The position numbers and the translations under genes were made by a program. A model generated the notes under the pieces. The model saw only the letters and a program-made list of their open reading frames with translations. It was not told where the DNA came from and ran no database searches. A DNA stretch of 64,000 nt from Diphasiastrum complanatum (taxonomy: Eukaryota > Streptophyta > Lycopodiopsida > Lycopodiales > Lycopodiaceae), in NCBI GenBank assembly GCA_029204225.1, contig CM055108.1, forward strand, positions 26,155,303 to 26,219,302. Direction: 5' to 3'. This document shows positions 1 through 13,035 of this stretch, in pieces (position 1 is the stretch's first letter; each line of letters begins with the position of its first letter).

Positions 1-71
1 TCATGACGTATGGAATAGGAGGCTAAACTATTCAAATCTCTCAACTGATATGGGTGATTTTGGTGTATATT

Positions 72-2153
72 TCAATTCCATGGTAGAAATGGAAGATCTA
101 CGCCTACCACATCGAATATCCTTCTCATATCATAGGGTTTATCCATGGTTGGAGATATAGTATTCCTTATTTCCTCCCTAATTTCTAGTTCAGGCCCCTT
201 GTTCTCGATATCTTCTTCAGAGACATAGCCTGGCATGCCTCTTTCCCAATGGAATATATCCATCAGTATCTCTTGGGTTTCTTTGATACGGTTTTGGTAC
301 CCATCCTTGTTAGTATGCATCAATGTACTCTTGTTCGCCACATTTTTATGATCTTCGAATAGGTTCTGTATATCATATGACTCCTCCTGATTAATGTCAT
401 CAGAAATAGGTGGTTTAATAACTCTTCTTTCTAGAATTACTGGAGTTGGATCTATGGTTCTGGATCTGAGGGGTGGTACTAGTGGGTTAGCACATATTGG
501 CTCCTCTGCATTGCTATCGTTGTCCTCGTCATGAGGTACAACTTGATCCGTCTGATTGCTAAATATCATTGGTAATGCCTCCTCAGACTTAGTGGCCTTC
601 CCAAGACTCACTAGTTGATTACACCCTTCCATCCACTCTTTCCTAGGTGTGTCTGTCCATAACTCTCTCCGGGTTATCGTCAGCACGCTTGCCCTAGTCC
701 CCTCAGGGATGAGTGTTCCTATTGGGTGTGTCAGGGTACTGTTGTCGTTGGTCTCAACTCGTCTATCCTGAGAGGTATTCTCATGATATCTAGACCACAG
801 ATTTATATTCCTACTAGTCTGGGCTTCCTGATTGGCTAGCCCATAACGGTGTAAATTTGACCCACTCCCCTATGTCCATCTATAATCCTCCACAAAGTTA
901 GGTAATAACTCAACGCTACTTGGCACTCTCTCTTCCTCAGCACATTATGCTTCGAAAAACTTTGAGGGTCCAGTCCTCTCGTAAGTGTCATGTGGTAGTC
1001 TTGTATGATATAATTCTCTCATTCTTGACAACTCGCGCCCTAGTGTCTGTCGGCTACTATTTAGCATCGGATTTCTCATGGCCTGACATTCACGTGTGGT
1101 GATGTCTGCTTCCTCTACAATCGTGGCTCTAGATATCGCCTCTTCCAATGATGAGACTCTAGATTGGCGTACCACTAGCTGGGTATTACTCGACAGTCCT
1201 CTCAAAAAGCTATCAAGTAGTAGCTGCAGAGGTAATACCATTGTAAAACTTAGGTCCAGCTGGTGCACCAATCCTCCAAATCGTCTAGCATACTGATGCA
1301 CAATTTCTATAGATGTTTGTTGTATGGTAGATAGGGTAAATATCAAACTATCTAGATTATAAGTGCCTCTAAATTCTCTAAAGAATTCTTGATAGTACTT
1401 CTCCAGTGTGCTGAAAGAAGCTTTAGGTAGAGTATGGTACCATCTCCTGGCTGTTCCTACCAAAGTAGTGGTGAACAATATCATCTGATGCGCAGGACTC
1501 ACCCTATTCACGAGCATTAGTGTTTCAAAATCCTCGACATGCTCATGGGCATCTTCATCCTCATTCCCGTGAAATTGCGGTAGGAGACCTACTATTTCAG
1601 GTATCCCCCCAGTGTCATCTGGGACAACTATTGGCTCAATCACCCTCCTTACTCTCGAAGTGATAGGAGTAGGGCTAGGTGCTAGCACAGTCAGGTGAGC
1701 TATGGGCAGATCATCATTCTCATCTAAAATTTCTTCCACAACAATCTTCTTGTCATGGTTGGTCTCGATCGAATTTAAGTTCAATTCAATCTTACTCTCT
1801 ACCATTGACTCAAAGCTTGGGTCCTCCCATATGACTTCTTCCTCAAGTCCTTCATCCAAGTTTGATTGAACTTTGCTATCAGACGTGGCTTTCCACTCAG
1901 ATACTGTGTCTTCCTCCTCCGGAGTTGGCTCCATTTCATTTTTCGACATGGTCTCCCACTCCGATCCATCACTATAACTCTCAACTGAATTAAGCATCTC
2001 CTCCTCACTGTAGGGCTCACCTATCTCTACTTCTAACTGGCGGTCATCCGTGTCGGTATCTGATCGTGTTTCCCATTTTTGTAGTGATAGCGCTATTGTT
2101 ATTTGTAGATCATTGGTGCTATCCTCATGATCTTCAAGGAAAGTTATGTTCAT
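72..2153 (-). pseudogene. Ty3/gypsy gag-like polyprotein, degraded
   Basis: One minus-strand frame runs from the ATG at 2153 to 72, with stops near 945 and 870 and so split into 402- and 204-codon parts. Residues ~165-350 look like the retrotransposon gag (capsid) domain: a GTARRWYHTL core, then an FREFRG segment and an RRFGGLVHQL segment. The N-terminal ~160 residues are acidic (D/E/S-rich) and the C-terminal part is acidic and proline-containing. No CCHC zinc knuckle was found. The product would be the particle-forming capsid protein of a gypsy element in the cytoplasm; here it is broken. No pol domain or LTR from this copy is seen, and it may continue left of the window. Confidence 0.75.
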
Positions 2154-2339
2154 GAGCTCTTGCCTCTTTCTTCATTCATTATACTAATCAGATGTTTGGA
2201 ATTCTGTGTGTGTTTTCCTTTCTAAATTTGCAAAAAATTGTGACTGATAGCTCAATTAGACTTTAGTATACATTTATGCTCAATCCCAAACAACAAGGTC
2301 TCTTGGTTCTATGGTAGAGCATTTTCTATGGTGGAAACA

Positions 2340-3070
2340 TTATTTAGTGAATCTTTTGTGCAAAGAACATGGTAGGCAATAGCATAGTTGAGATCAAAAA
2401 GTTCAGTGGCTAAAATTATGAAGATGGCATGGATACTTTCTTAGCCTCCTCAAGTCCATGCTCCCTGTTGATGAGTCGTGGTTAGTTGACTTTGGTGTTT
2501 CTTTTCATATGACTCCATAGAAAGAATGATTATAATGGACACACAGTCTACAATGGACGTGAGGTTTTATTGGAAAATGATTATCCATACTAAATCATAG
2601 GACAAGGAAGGATCAAAATAATGTTCGAGGATGGGAGATATAAAACATTTTCTAGTGTTTTACACATTCTAGTTTGACTAAAATTCTATTGTCTGGAGTA
2701 AGATGCAGAAGTGGATGTTATATTCAACAAAAGTGCATGCAAAATAGTTCGAGGAGCATTGGTATTGGCAAGAGGAGTTCATTTTGGAACACTATACAAA
2801 CTTGATGTGACTATGGTGTAGGTTGAATACAATAGTTAAGTATTTTTTAATAGAGTAGTAAGACAAGTGTGACCAAGTTTTTGGACAAAGAAGACTATGT
2901 TGTGGCATAGAAGATTGGGCGCTTTGGAGGGAAAGGCTCATCTTCACTCCAAAGGTATTATGGCAAAAGGAATCCCCAACATTGATTTTAATTTGGATTT
3001 TGAGTTTTGTGAATACTACATTTGTGGCAATAGGGATAAATTGTTTCTATTAGAATGTCAATGAGCAGGG
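2340..3070 (+). pseudogene. Ty1/copia protease and GAG-pre-integrase remnant
   Basis: Conceptual translation across several stops and frameshifts gives pieces typical of copia pol. They include a protease-like WLVDFGVSFHMTP (the active-site DSGA has become DFGV), a glycine-rich stretch with IIGQGRIKIMFEDGRY, and the pre-integrase LWHRRLG-like motif at ~2900 followed by KGIPN and a Cys-containing FEFCEYYICG. Order and spacing match protease followed by GAG-pre-integrase. No open frame longer than ~40 codons survives, so this is an old, dead copy. No LTR is recognised around it. Confidence 0.6.
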
Positions 3071-4213
3071 AGTAATAGTCAATGAGTTTTGATCGAGATA
3101 TTCCTCCTTTACAAACGTTAATGTAATATTTGGAATTTAAAAACCTTTTCTTATTGCAATCAAAATTTAAAGCTAGTTCAAGCTAGGTTCGAAGTCATAG
3201 ATTCAATTGTCTCTTTGACACGAACCACCACCAAATTGATACATAAAACTTTAAAGCATGCAACTTTTCATCATGTTGGAATAACTTGCTGATATCATAT
3301 TCAATCTAGCTCTGCTTTTTAAGCATATTCAATCAATAGACTACACTAGCATGCGTGTGGTGCAAATGCATTAGAAGGCTAATGGGACAAAAGCTAGATG
3401 GGAAGGGTTTGAGATTTGATTCATGGCTTGCATTGTGATATTCTAGCTCACCATTTTTCACATCTATACACATTAGTCATTATCTAAAGTTTCAAAGCTT
3501 TGGAGCTATGATATTTCCTAAAATTCAATAATTTAAATGTCGTTCTCTAATAAATGGCATGTCTAGTGAGATCTACTTTCCTCACCTTGAGGCTTGAAGC
3601 TAGACTCCATTCATCCACTCCAAGGACATACAATTTTTTTTTCCCTTCAAAACAAGTTACATGAGTATCACTTGTTATCCTTGTACCATAGAGAAAAGCT
3701 ACAAAACATTGAGCGGAAAAAGTATGGCCTACTTCTTTGAACACAATGACATACTCATAAGTGTTCACATGGGTATTTGAAGATTCCTATACTTATTTGC
3801 TTGCTAGCAGACTAGAGATCTATTCAAACCCTAGGCAATATACGCTTTTTTGGTATTGCTTATGAGAATTTGTTAATAAGCTATTGGCATGAATGTATCT
3901 CCAAGAATAAATATGAGCTTTGTTTTAGTAGCAATATAGATAGCATTCTAACGCAATCTGTCTACCGACTTCTTCTTGTATGTAAAAGATAGCTCTTTTG
4001 CAAACTTGCTAGTGCTCTAGATGGATATCACAACAGCAGAATTTAGATCTAGTTTTCTTATGTTTTCATGTGAAGGGATGCAATCGCAGACCCTTCTGAG
4101 TGAATAACAAAGGAACTCATTTTGAGTCTCAATATTGTGCTTTACCATTGAAGGCTATAGACTGCATAAATTCCATGCATTGATTGAGAGTTGTGTTGAT
4201 CTTGTGTCTGCAG
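3071..4213. other. Gene-free upstream or intron region of RLK-A
   Basis: No coding domain, signal-peptide exon or element end is recognised here. By analogy with RLK-B the stretch probably belongs to the first intron of RLK-A. The paralogue's first exon carries a hydrophobic leader and a GAG|GTGAGT donor, and I did not find an equivalent here, so it may lie left of the window. Confidence 0.35.
4190..4213 (+). other. Predicted 3' splice acceptor of RLK-A main exon
   Basis: A T-rich stretch ends in TGTCTGCAG at 4205-4213, followed by GA TTG CAG GTT GAA (phase 1: the first two bases complete a split Gly codon). The paralogue RLK-B has the equivalent TGTCTCCAG followed by GA TTA CAG GTT GAA on the other strand at 35097/35096. 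The conserved junction argues that the ATG at 4135 is not the real start and that the 26 residues before Gly27 of that frame are intron read-through. Confidence 0.7.
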
Positions 4214-7200
4214 GATTGCAGGTTGAAGGGCCACGTTTGGTTCAAGACACTGAAGCTCTGATCTCTCTCAAACTGCAGCTCGGTTTAGTCAATCCACAAG
4301 TCTCCAGCCTGCTGTTTACCTGGGGACAAACTCCCACTGACTCATGTACTTGGAAGGGAGTTCAGTGTACTGTTACCTCTGGAGTAACCAGGGTGACAAA
4401 TTTGAATTTATCCAATAGCAAATTGCGGGGTGGCATCCCTGCTCAGATATCCAATCTCACAGCTTTAGTTTCAGTGTCATTAAATCTAAACCAGTTCAAT
4501 GGCACCATTCCTTCTGAGATTGGAAATATTTCTTCCCTGACCTATTTGGATCTTTCAAGCAACGGCCTAACGGGTGGAATCCCAGAAACTTTTCTTGATC
4601 TTATTAATCTGCAGTATCTGAACATGGCAGGCAATCAGCTTACTGGTGGAATTCCTGATGCACTTCCCAAAATGTGTGGTAATTTGGAAAGCCTAAATAT
4701 TTCTAATAATCCAGATCTTGGGGGGCAGCTTCCTCTTGGAATAAATGCTTGCAAATATTTGACTGTTCTTGATCTAGAGTTCACCAAATTGCAGGGCTCA
4801 ATACCTATGGAATTGGGCCAGATTCCTGGCCTTCGATCCTTGAATCTGGGTAGCAATAGTTTAACAGGATCAATTCCAGATGGACTCTTTGCAAGCTGTG
4901 AAGCACTCTCATACTTAGACCTCTCAGGGAATCAGCTGATTGGAAATATTCCACCTGCAATTGGAAACTGCAGTGCATTAAAGGTTGTGATGTTAAGTCA
5001 AAACAACTTGACATCAATTCAAGCGGAGCTAGGTTTGCTCACTAACCTCACTTGGTTGTTTCTGGGACAGAATCAATTTGGGGGTGAAGTTCCCCAACAG
5101 ATCACTAGCTTGATCAGCCTCCAAATGCTAGATCTGAGAGCTAATAACTTTCGAGGAAGGATACCCCAGGGCCTCGGTCAGCTAAAATTTTTAAAGTATC
5201 TGATGCTACAAAGTAATAACCTCACAGGAAGTTTACCAGCAGAAATCACAACACTTCCAAATTTAATATACTTAGATGTTAGTGACAATCCACTTGGAAG
5301 CACAATCCCAGATTACCTAGGAAACCTCACCAATATTCAGTTTCTCTTTCTTGTCAACAATTCTTATTCGGGCTATATTCCTAATGAGCTGGGCTTCCTC
5401 ACCAACTTGCAGGTACTGGACCTTGGAGATAACATGTTAACTGGAAGCATACCAAAGAGCATCGGGAATCTTCATAAATTGCTGTATCTTCGGCTGGCTA
5501 ATAATCGCCTAACTGGTGTGATTCCAGATGAGATAGGAAACTGTCAAAGCCTTATCTGGTTAAACTTGTTTAAAAATTTACTGTCAGGTGCAATACCTGA
5601 AAGTATAGGTTCCATTGGCAACATGTCAGGGTTGACACTTGCATCAAACAGCAGGAATCTTATCCAACTTCCACCGCAGCTTGGTGAGTGCAACATTATA
5701 TTGAGGTTTTTACCAAAGACAGAAGGCCCTTTTACTCAAATCCCAACTGTCTTGAATACTGCAAGGTGCAGTATTGGCTGGAATAGCCTCATACTAGGTG
5801 ACAATGTTTTCTCATACTGCAAGAATGCGACAAGTGTGGCTGCAAATGGCTACCTTCAGCTGTCAATGAACAATTTAAGTGGCAGCCTGCCAATGAGCTT
5901 CAGCAACATTGATCATTTCAATGGAATCTTCATAGAAGACAACCACCTTTCTGGTAACATACCTGCCGTGTTCAATACACCTAGAATGACCTTCTTAAGC
6001 TTGCACAATAATTTCCTTTCAGGGCCTCTTCCTTCTGACTTTTCAAATATGAAATGCATAGAACTGATGGATTTTTCCTTTAACTATCTCTCTGGATCCA
6101 TACCCACCTCGCTTGAACAGTGCACAACACTTACTGCATTCAATGTTTCTTACAATCCACTATTATCTGGACCCATTCCAGTTGGTGGGCAGTTTCTAAC
6201 ATTTCCTGGATCATCATACCTAGGAGATGATTTGTTATGCTACTCAAATATCAATAATTCCATTGATAATAAAATTCCTCGGTGCCATTCCACGGCCCAA
6301 CCAAATGGACCCGGTCCTCCATACAGTCCTACACCTTCAGCAGCCAAGCTTGCAACTTCCACAATCGTTGGTATTATACTTGTATGCATTTTGGGTCTCC
6401 TAATCCTTACACTTGGAGGATTCTATTTCTTGAAGAAGACTGCAGTCAATCCAGCATCCGATCTGATCACTGATGATAAAGAAAGTGTTTTCTTTGGTGA
6501 AACTAGTGTGCATGTATCAGTATTCTCCACCGATTTACCTAAGGAGCTAAAATACACAGACTTGATGTTGGCCAGTAACAATTTTGACGAGACTAATATC
6601 ATCAGTAGCCAAGGATTTGGAGTGATCTACAAAGCCCAACTGATGGACGGATCGCTAGTTGCCATAAAGAAGCTCTTGCAGCAGGGGTCACCGGAACTAG
6701 ATCAAATATTTTTGGGTGAGATTGAAACCATAGGTCATACACACCAGCAGAATCTCCTTCCACTGTTAGGATGTGCAGTTATTGGAAGCGAGAAGCTGCT
6801 TGTGTACAAGTACATGGTAAATGGAAGTCTAGATGATTGGTTACATGAGCAGCCAAGAGGTAAACAAACGCTGCACTGGCAGGTAAGGCTCAAAATTGCA
6901 GTAGGAATGGCAAGAGGACTGAAATTTCTTCACCACAATTGCTCAATCCCAATCATCCATGGGGATATGAAATCTAGCAATGTTCTTTTGGAGGAAAATT
7001 TCGAGCCTCGCTTAACCGATTTCGGTCTTGCGGGAGTGCTAAACGCAAGTGAATCGCAGTACGCAAGTTCTATCTTAGTTGCAAACGTGGGATATATCCC
7101 TCCAGAGTATATTCAGACATGGAGAGCCACCATCAAGGGAGACGTTTACAGTTTTGGAGTTGTTTTGTTGGAGTTAATTACTGGCAGAAGACCTGTGGAA

Positions 7201-7464
7201 GTTGCTTACAATGATAAACACTGTAGAAACATTGTGGAGTGGGTGAAGGCATTGAGTAAAGAAAGGAAAGAGAGGGATGCATATGACCCCGTTGTAACCC
7301 TTTCTGGAGCCCCAGAAGAGCTTCAAAAGTTTTTACAGCTTGCCACTTGGTGCACAGAACAGGTTTCAGTCAAGAGACCCACAATGAGGGACGTCGTTGC
7401 AGCACTTGAGGAGATTAAGAACGGCAATCTGCAACTACAGGATTCTGTGAAGAATTTTGGCTGA
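4214..7464 (+). CDS. RLK-A: LRR receptor-like protein kinase, subfamily X (NILR1-like), main exon
   Basis: Open frame to TGA at 7462-7464 (~1083 codons after the predicted acceptor; an in-frame ATG at 4135 would give 1109). Numbered from 4135: LRRNT (DTEALISLK ... SCTWKGVQC) ~35-82; about 20 plant-type LRRs ~90-715 with GxIP spacing; a non-LRR island with Cys at ~500-585, as in BRI1/PSKR/NILR1-type receptors; a paired-Cys cap and an S/P-rich juxtamembrane; membrane span ~743-766; kinase ~805-1098. Kinase landmarks: glycine loop SQGFGVIY (two of three Gly lost or shifted), Lys845, alpha-C Glu862, catalytic loop HGD (Asp944, non-RD), DFG at 962-964, PPE in place of APE. It should bind a ligand outside the plasma membrane and signal inside. 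The signal-peptide exon is not found. Single long exon, no frameshift, probably functional. The ligand cannot be told from sequence. Confidence 0.85.
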
Positions 7465-8070
7465 TCACAAAAATGTGCATGGTTCATATATTGTCGAGAA
7501 GGCTAAGGTAGATGCCGTTCAAATAGTAACCTCAAACAGGACATTTCAGTGATGGTCTTGAGAAAGAATCAAATGATCAGTCCATATCCTGATAGTGATA
7601 CTAAAGTTGTAATCTCTATCATATCAATAGCCGCATCAGTAGCATAGCTAATAAGTATAATTTTCTCAGCTGTTTGCATCCGATATCGCATTGAAATAAA
7701 AATCGTCAGCTCGTTATTTTGGACAAGGAAGAGGTCATTGAGCTAGCTTTTCTGGAAGCAACTGTGTTATATCAGCAAAACATGACTGTTGGTACTACAC
7801 ATGGAGCACCCAAAATTGTGATGCTTCAGCTACTCTCCTGTACCTTAAATTTGCAAATAAGAAAGAAGAGTTGATTCCTGTTTACTCTCGCAGCAGCTGA
7901 GATTTGTCAGGTGAATGGTGTTCCTGCTGAAAATATTAGCTCTCCAACGTCTGCTATTGCATTCAGATTAGCCCAATTTATTTAAAAAAAAGGAATAAAA
8001 ATTTCATTCCCAATGGTACAATTCCAAGTTATAATTTTTGTGTATGGATGGGAAGTCCTTCAATAAAGTC
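7465..8070 (+). other. Probable 3' UTR of RLK-A
   Basis: A non-coding AT-rich stretch follows the RLK-A stop codon. Candidate poly(A) signals AATAAA occur at 7695-7700, 7994-7999 and 8062-8067. Which one is used cannot be decided from sequence, and no competing gene is seen. Confidence 0.4.
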
Positions 8071-8304
8071 TAAACCTATTACACTAAATTTTCTCTCTTG
8101 TGAATATTATGCCCATTTTTTAATGGATTAAAAAGCAGAAAATATATGTGCTTTTTTTTAAATGCAGCTTTTTTTGCTGCTTGTCCGTGCGGCATCAGTA
8201 CGACTGTCACATGGCACGTTCATAGTGGTCAATCAAAGTCAAACTGCCTATTATGCTTTATAATGTGCATGTGAAAAAGTTTAAGGTACCCATTATGCAA
8301 TGAA

Positions 8305-8440
8305 AGGTGACCGGGCACAGGCCATTCTGCCCGGTTCGGCTTTTCAAAAAACTTTAGGCTCGGCCCCTCTGGGCCTCGCCTAAAAAATTCTGGAAATCTT
8401 TACTCCGCAGAATGGCATGGCTCCTTCCGTAATACATAAG
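8305..8440. repeat. GC-rich inverted-repeat insertion related to 44470-44540
   Basis: A short GC-rich patch in AT-rich DNA. It carries GCCATTCTGCCCGG and, in reverse, CAGAATGGCATGG, so the ends can fold back. A variant with GGCCATTCTGTGCCCGG and TTCCATAATACGTAG lies at 44490-44530, matching CCTTCCGTAATACATAAG at 8430-8450. It is probably a small dispersed element. Family unknown. Confidence 0.4.
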
Positions 8441-8449
8441 AAATAAAAC

Positions 8450-9340
8450 ATCATGGTGCTAATCTTATATACCAATTACCCATACCATGTGATGTGACAT
8501 CCAAATGTGCAGGGACTCAATACATAAGCTATTCCGAATAGTGGTGTGGACACTATTATGCATACAATAAAACAAAGAATTAAAACCTAGAAAGTTTTAT
8601 TAGTAAGTCAATTGGAGTGCTTGCGAAAAACTTTTTTTACAACCTAGCAAAAAACCTATTAAACTTCATCTCAATAGGCTTTCATAAAACTCACTGGCCC
8701 AAAGCTTATTACATTCATTCACACATTTTGCTACAAATTATGAGTCTCATGTAAACTCCTTCAAGTGACGCAAGAACAAATATTGAATGTTTCAACTTGT
8801 GCATTTTCTTTAATTCAAAATATCAAGTGAAGATTATAGAACTTTTGTTTTTATTTCTATTGTTTAACATGATGCACCCTCTTACAACTTTAATATGAGC
8901 TAGGCCTACAAACTACTATAGTCACCTAATTGTTTATTAGACTACAAATAAAAATCTTAAGCTAACTAATTTACATGAAAATACCTAAAGTTCAATATTC
9001 AACGAGTTCTTAAGGGGGCTAAAGGGGTCAAGAATGGCTTTAGAAACTCAGAAAAAACATATGTTGGTGAATAAGTTCAAAGTTTGCAGGCATTTTTCAA
9101 TGAATGATAAGTTTTTGGCAAGCCCATGTCCACTCGAATGTTCACATAAAGCAATTGCAGTAGCTCATTAGTTATCACAATAGTTGGCTATAATTGTAAG
9201 TTTGAATCTGTGACCATATGTTCATTAACCAATGTTGCTCTAAACTCGAAGAGGCATTTGATTTCATGGCCATTTTCTCAACAAATAATTTTGTCCAAAA
9301 GCTAAAACAAGGCCTAATAGTTCAAAACGACTAAAGTGAT
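8450..9340. other. No gene seen
   Basis: AT-rich sequence without a supported reading frame, repeat array or element end. It separates the RLK-A downstream region from the copia remnant that begins near 9340. Confidence 0.4.
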
Positions 9341-10190
9341 GTGAAGGCATTTGTACATGCCAAAGCAACCTTGCTCACAATATTTCTCACACCAAGAATA
9401 GCAACAAAAACCAAGCTTAAGTTTGCTCTGCTTATGATCCTTGCAACATTGACTTTATTAAGTGAACATTTATCTGCTGATGAGGAGAAGGCTGAAATGA
9501 AGGGATATACATATCAATCTATCATCGGATTCCTGATGTATGCTATGATATCAACGAGGCCCGATCTTGCATACGCCACTAGCTCCTTGAGCCTATACAT
9601 GGCCAATCTTGGTATGATCCATTGGAAAGCTCTTCTAAGAGTAATCAGGTATGTACGAGCTACCATCAACCTCTGCATTTGCTATGGAGATTTTGATTCA
9701 TCCGATTTCCATACGCTTCATGGATATACATATGTGAATTGGCCGATAGGCGATGTCAACACCAGAAGATCAACTTCTGGATTTGTCTTCATGTTCAATA
9801 CTGGTTTAATATCATGGAATAGTAAAAAACAAGCCTCCATATTTGCAATGTGATTAACAGAATCAAAATACATTGCATCCTCTCAAGCTACTAAAGAGGC
9901 AATTTGGTTGAGGAATCTATTGTCTGACATGGGCATGAAACAAACTACCTAATAGTTATTCAGTGCGACAATCATAGTGCTATTGCATTATCGATCAGGC
10001 CTAGAATTCACTCTAGGAGCAAGCACATCGAGATTAAGTACCACTACATAAGGAGTAGAATACTCAACAAGGAGCTAAGTCTAAAATTTTGCAGAACCTA
10101 GTACATGGTAGTTGATATATTTACCAAAAGGTTAAATCAGGAAGCAAACAAGAATTTATGTGCTGTCTTGAATCTTCAAATCAAGGCATT
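9341..10190 (+). pseudogene. Ty1/copia reverse transcriptase tail and RNase H, degraded
   Basis: The 170-codon frame at 9341-9853 carries the end of copia RT (YQSIIGFLMYAMISTRPDLAY) and the start of RNase H (RSTSGFVFMF ... ISWNSKKQAS). The usual STAEAEY follows in another frame after the stop at 9853 (TESKYIASSQATKEAIWL), then RSKHIE-like sequence near 10017 and the pol C-terminus VDIFTK near 10110. The first ~40 residues of the frame are not recognisable RT. Gag, protease, integrase and most of RT are missing. A G-rich polypurine tract follows immediately, so this is the 3' end of a plus-strand copia element. Confidence 0.8.
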
Positions 10191-10202
10191 TGAGGATCCT
10201 GA

Positions 10203-10231
10203 TTGGGGGGAGGGGGGGGGGGGGGGGGGTT
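10203..10231 (+). other. Copia polypurine tract, expanded to a G run
   Basis: After the pol C-terminal codons comes GATTGGGGGGAGG and then a run of G ending at ~10230. Position and composition fit the plus-strand primer tract next to a 3' LTR, which would start at about TTGGAATTC. The length of the G run is unusual and may be partly an assembly artefact. Confidence 0.6.
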
Positions 10232-10510
10232 GGAATTCTATCCTCTCCATTCCTTATCTCATCACTAATCTAGATCCATTCATTTGCTGTATGAAAATAT
10301 TTGTACAGCCGCACGGTCTACAGAAATACAAAAGAATCGGTGGCAGGGTTCTATCAAGTCAACCGACATCGACTAATCGTCTGTCATTGACTATTCGACA
10401 GAAACCGAACAATCGTCATACTCTGACATCGACTAATCGTCGGGTACTTCCGACTAGTCGTTGGACACCTTTGACTAGTCGACTTCACCGACTAAGTTGC
10501 ATATCATTCA
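10232..10510 (+). repeat. Probable 3' LTR start with CGACTA(A/G)TCG repeats
   Basis: Sequence next to the polypurine tract, expected to be LTR U3. Between 10365 and 10495 it carries a cluster of degenerate palindromic units of the type CGACTAATCG or CGACTAGTCG at irregular 20-30 bp spacing (for example near 10370, 10430, 10459 and 10475). The far LTR end was not found. Repeated palindromes in U3 could be transcription-factor sites; that is inference. Confidence 0.45.
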
Positions 10511-11289
<779 letters not shown>

Positions 11290-13035
11290 TCACACTCCCT
11301 CTTCAACTAGTTTTGGCATAGTTTTGACCGTAGAACTTTGATTCAACTTTAGAATGATTTCCATCCTGATTATAGATCCCCTCTCTAATTTTCTAAAGTA
11401 GTTTTCATAATTGATATAGAGAATAGTGTCCACTTTGGATGCTTCACTAGTTCTTACATCAATTTTACACATCAAGATGTAACCAGAACATGAAGAACCA
11501 AATAGAATGTAAATGAAGTGAATCCTCCATGCTTCAAACTTTTAACTCTCTGGAAAATTACACCAACAAAACAATAAATGTGAGCAATTAACATTTGCTT
11601 GCATGTCTTCTCCATATTTGTCCTTTCTTGATATGTCTCCACCATAAAACTCCATGATTGAGCCTCCATCTCCATCTTGCCACAAGATATCATCAACACT
11701 TGATGACTTGGCCATGAATGAGTGATATAATGAACCTTCGATAGCTTCATTTCCATCAGAAAAACTAGCTCAAACATGAGATAGAAGAAGTAAATTAAAC
11801 TTGAAAAATACTTCCTTTCTGTTCTTTTGACCTTACTTGAGTCTTCATACACCTGGAAAAACAGATGCAAAATATCTTTTCCAAATTACCCTCGTTTGAT
11901 GCTCTTGACTAGCTCCAAATTGCCACCTTCCCTTTTGTGTTGTTGAAGCCCTTTGAGATCAACCTCTTGATCTTCCACTTGACCATCAAGCCATTGACTA
12001 AGGCCTCTTTTCCAGATCCGTTACTTGATTTTACAAGATGACAACCAATATCCACTTGCATAGCATCATCTACACAAGAAGATTCTCCAAAACATGTGAG
12101 TAAAGCAAAGTGTGTCACTTCCACTTGCTTACCTTTCTCTTGATCATCAAGGATATCAAAGATATGAATATCTTCAGACCTGGACCTCTGGAAATAGTCC
12201 CTCTCAAACATATGATCTAGATACAACAAGATCTCATCAATGCTTGATCTCAAATTTCCACAAAGGTTAGTGAAAACAATGTCACCATCTTTCCATCCAC
12301 CATGAAGTAGAATAGATGAAAATGAGTATCAAACCTAATAAATCCAGCCCTCTTGAGTCCATAACAAGCCTCAATAATCTCACCAATGAGATCTCTCTTG
12401 CCATGAAGAAATTGCTCGATTTGCTCCATGTAGTCTTCTCCAACCAACCTTTTGCCATCTCAATCATTAGTGATCAATTCACGATCATAGAATCCTTTGA
12501 GTTGAGGAAGAGATGTGAGATCCATGCCTTGGATCTTCCCAAGAACCAATCTTTTATTGCTCTTTCTTTCATAAGAATCCCTCTTAACGATTGCATCATA
12601 AGAAGTAGAACTTTCACCATTTGAATGCTTGCACTTTCCATGAAGAGCCATTGAAGAACCTTCATTATTCTCATAACTAGCCACGTTAGCACAAAGATGA
12701 ACATCTCCAAGAAGCATATCGTATCTTGACCTAGATCTAACATAAGGAAGTTTGTTAGACTTTGCATAAGATCCACCAATCTTATTGATGCTAAAAGAGA
12801 ACTTCGGAAAGTTGAGACCAATCTCCTTTTCCATTCCATCATTTTTGTTAGCCATAACAAAAGCATCAAGCTTGAAAAGTCTACCTTATCTGTTGCCCCT
12901 AGCAACCAAGATTTCTTCCTTTGTAATGAAACAAGCATCACCACCAAACTTTACCATGTATCCTTTATTTTTCATTTGACCAACACTTAGCAAATTCTTT
13001 GAAAGTGAAGGAATGTAAAGAAGACCATCAATGGC
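11290..13035 (-). pseudogene. Ty1/copia remnant with GAG-pre-integrase N-terminus
   Basis: The clearest part is at the right end. Reading leftward from 13035, the minus strand encodes LLYIPSLSKNLLSVGQM (13033-12983), then KNKGYMVKFGGDACFI, and GRLFKLDAFVMANKND (to ~12830) after one stop. This is the protease to GAG-pre-integrase junction of copia pol. Further left the minus strand keeps several 60-157 codon frames (12855-12460, 12253-11909, 11870-11472) with no domain I recognise; they may be decayed pol or non-coding element sequence. At 13036 the homology stops abruptly at a breakpoint. Confidence 0.55.

Noticed and set aside
945-2153. Host gene reading of the acidic 402-codon frame
   Set aside because: The central domain matches retrotransposon capsid, and the frame continues past its stop in the same register as a decayed gag.
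3547-3768. Minus-strand 73-codon frame upstream of RLK-A
   Set aside because: No domain, no leader, and not on the strand of the gene.
4635-5017. Minus-strand frames within RLK-A and plus-strand frames within RLK-B
   Set aside because: Shadows of the LRR-coding strand with no independent support.
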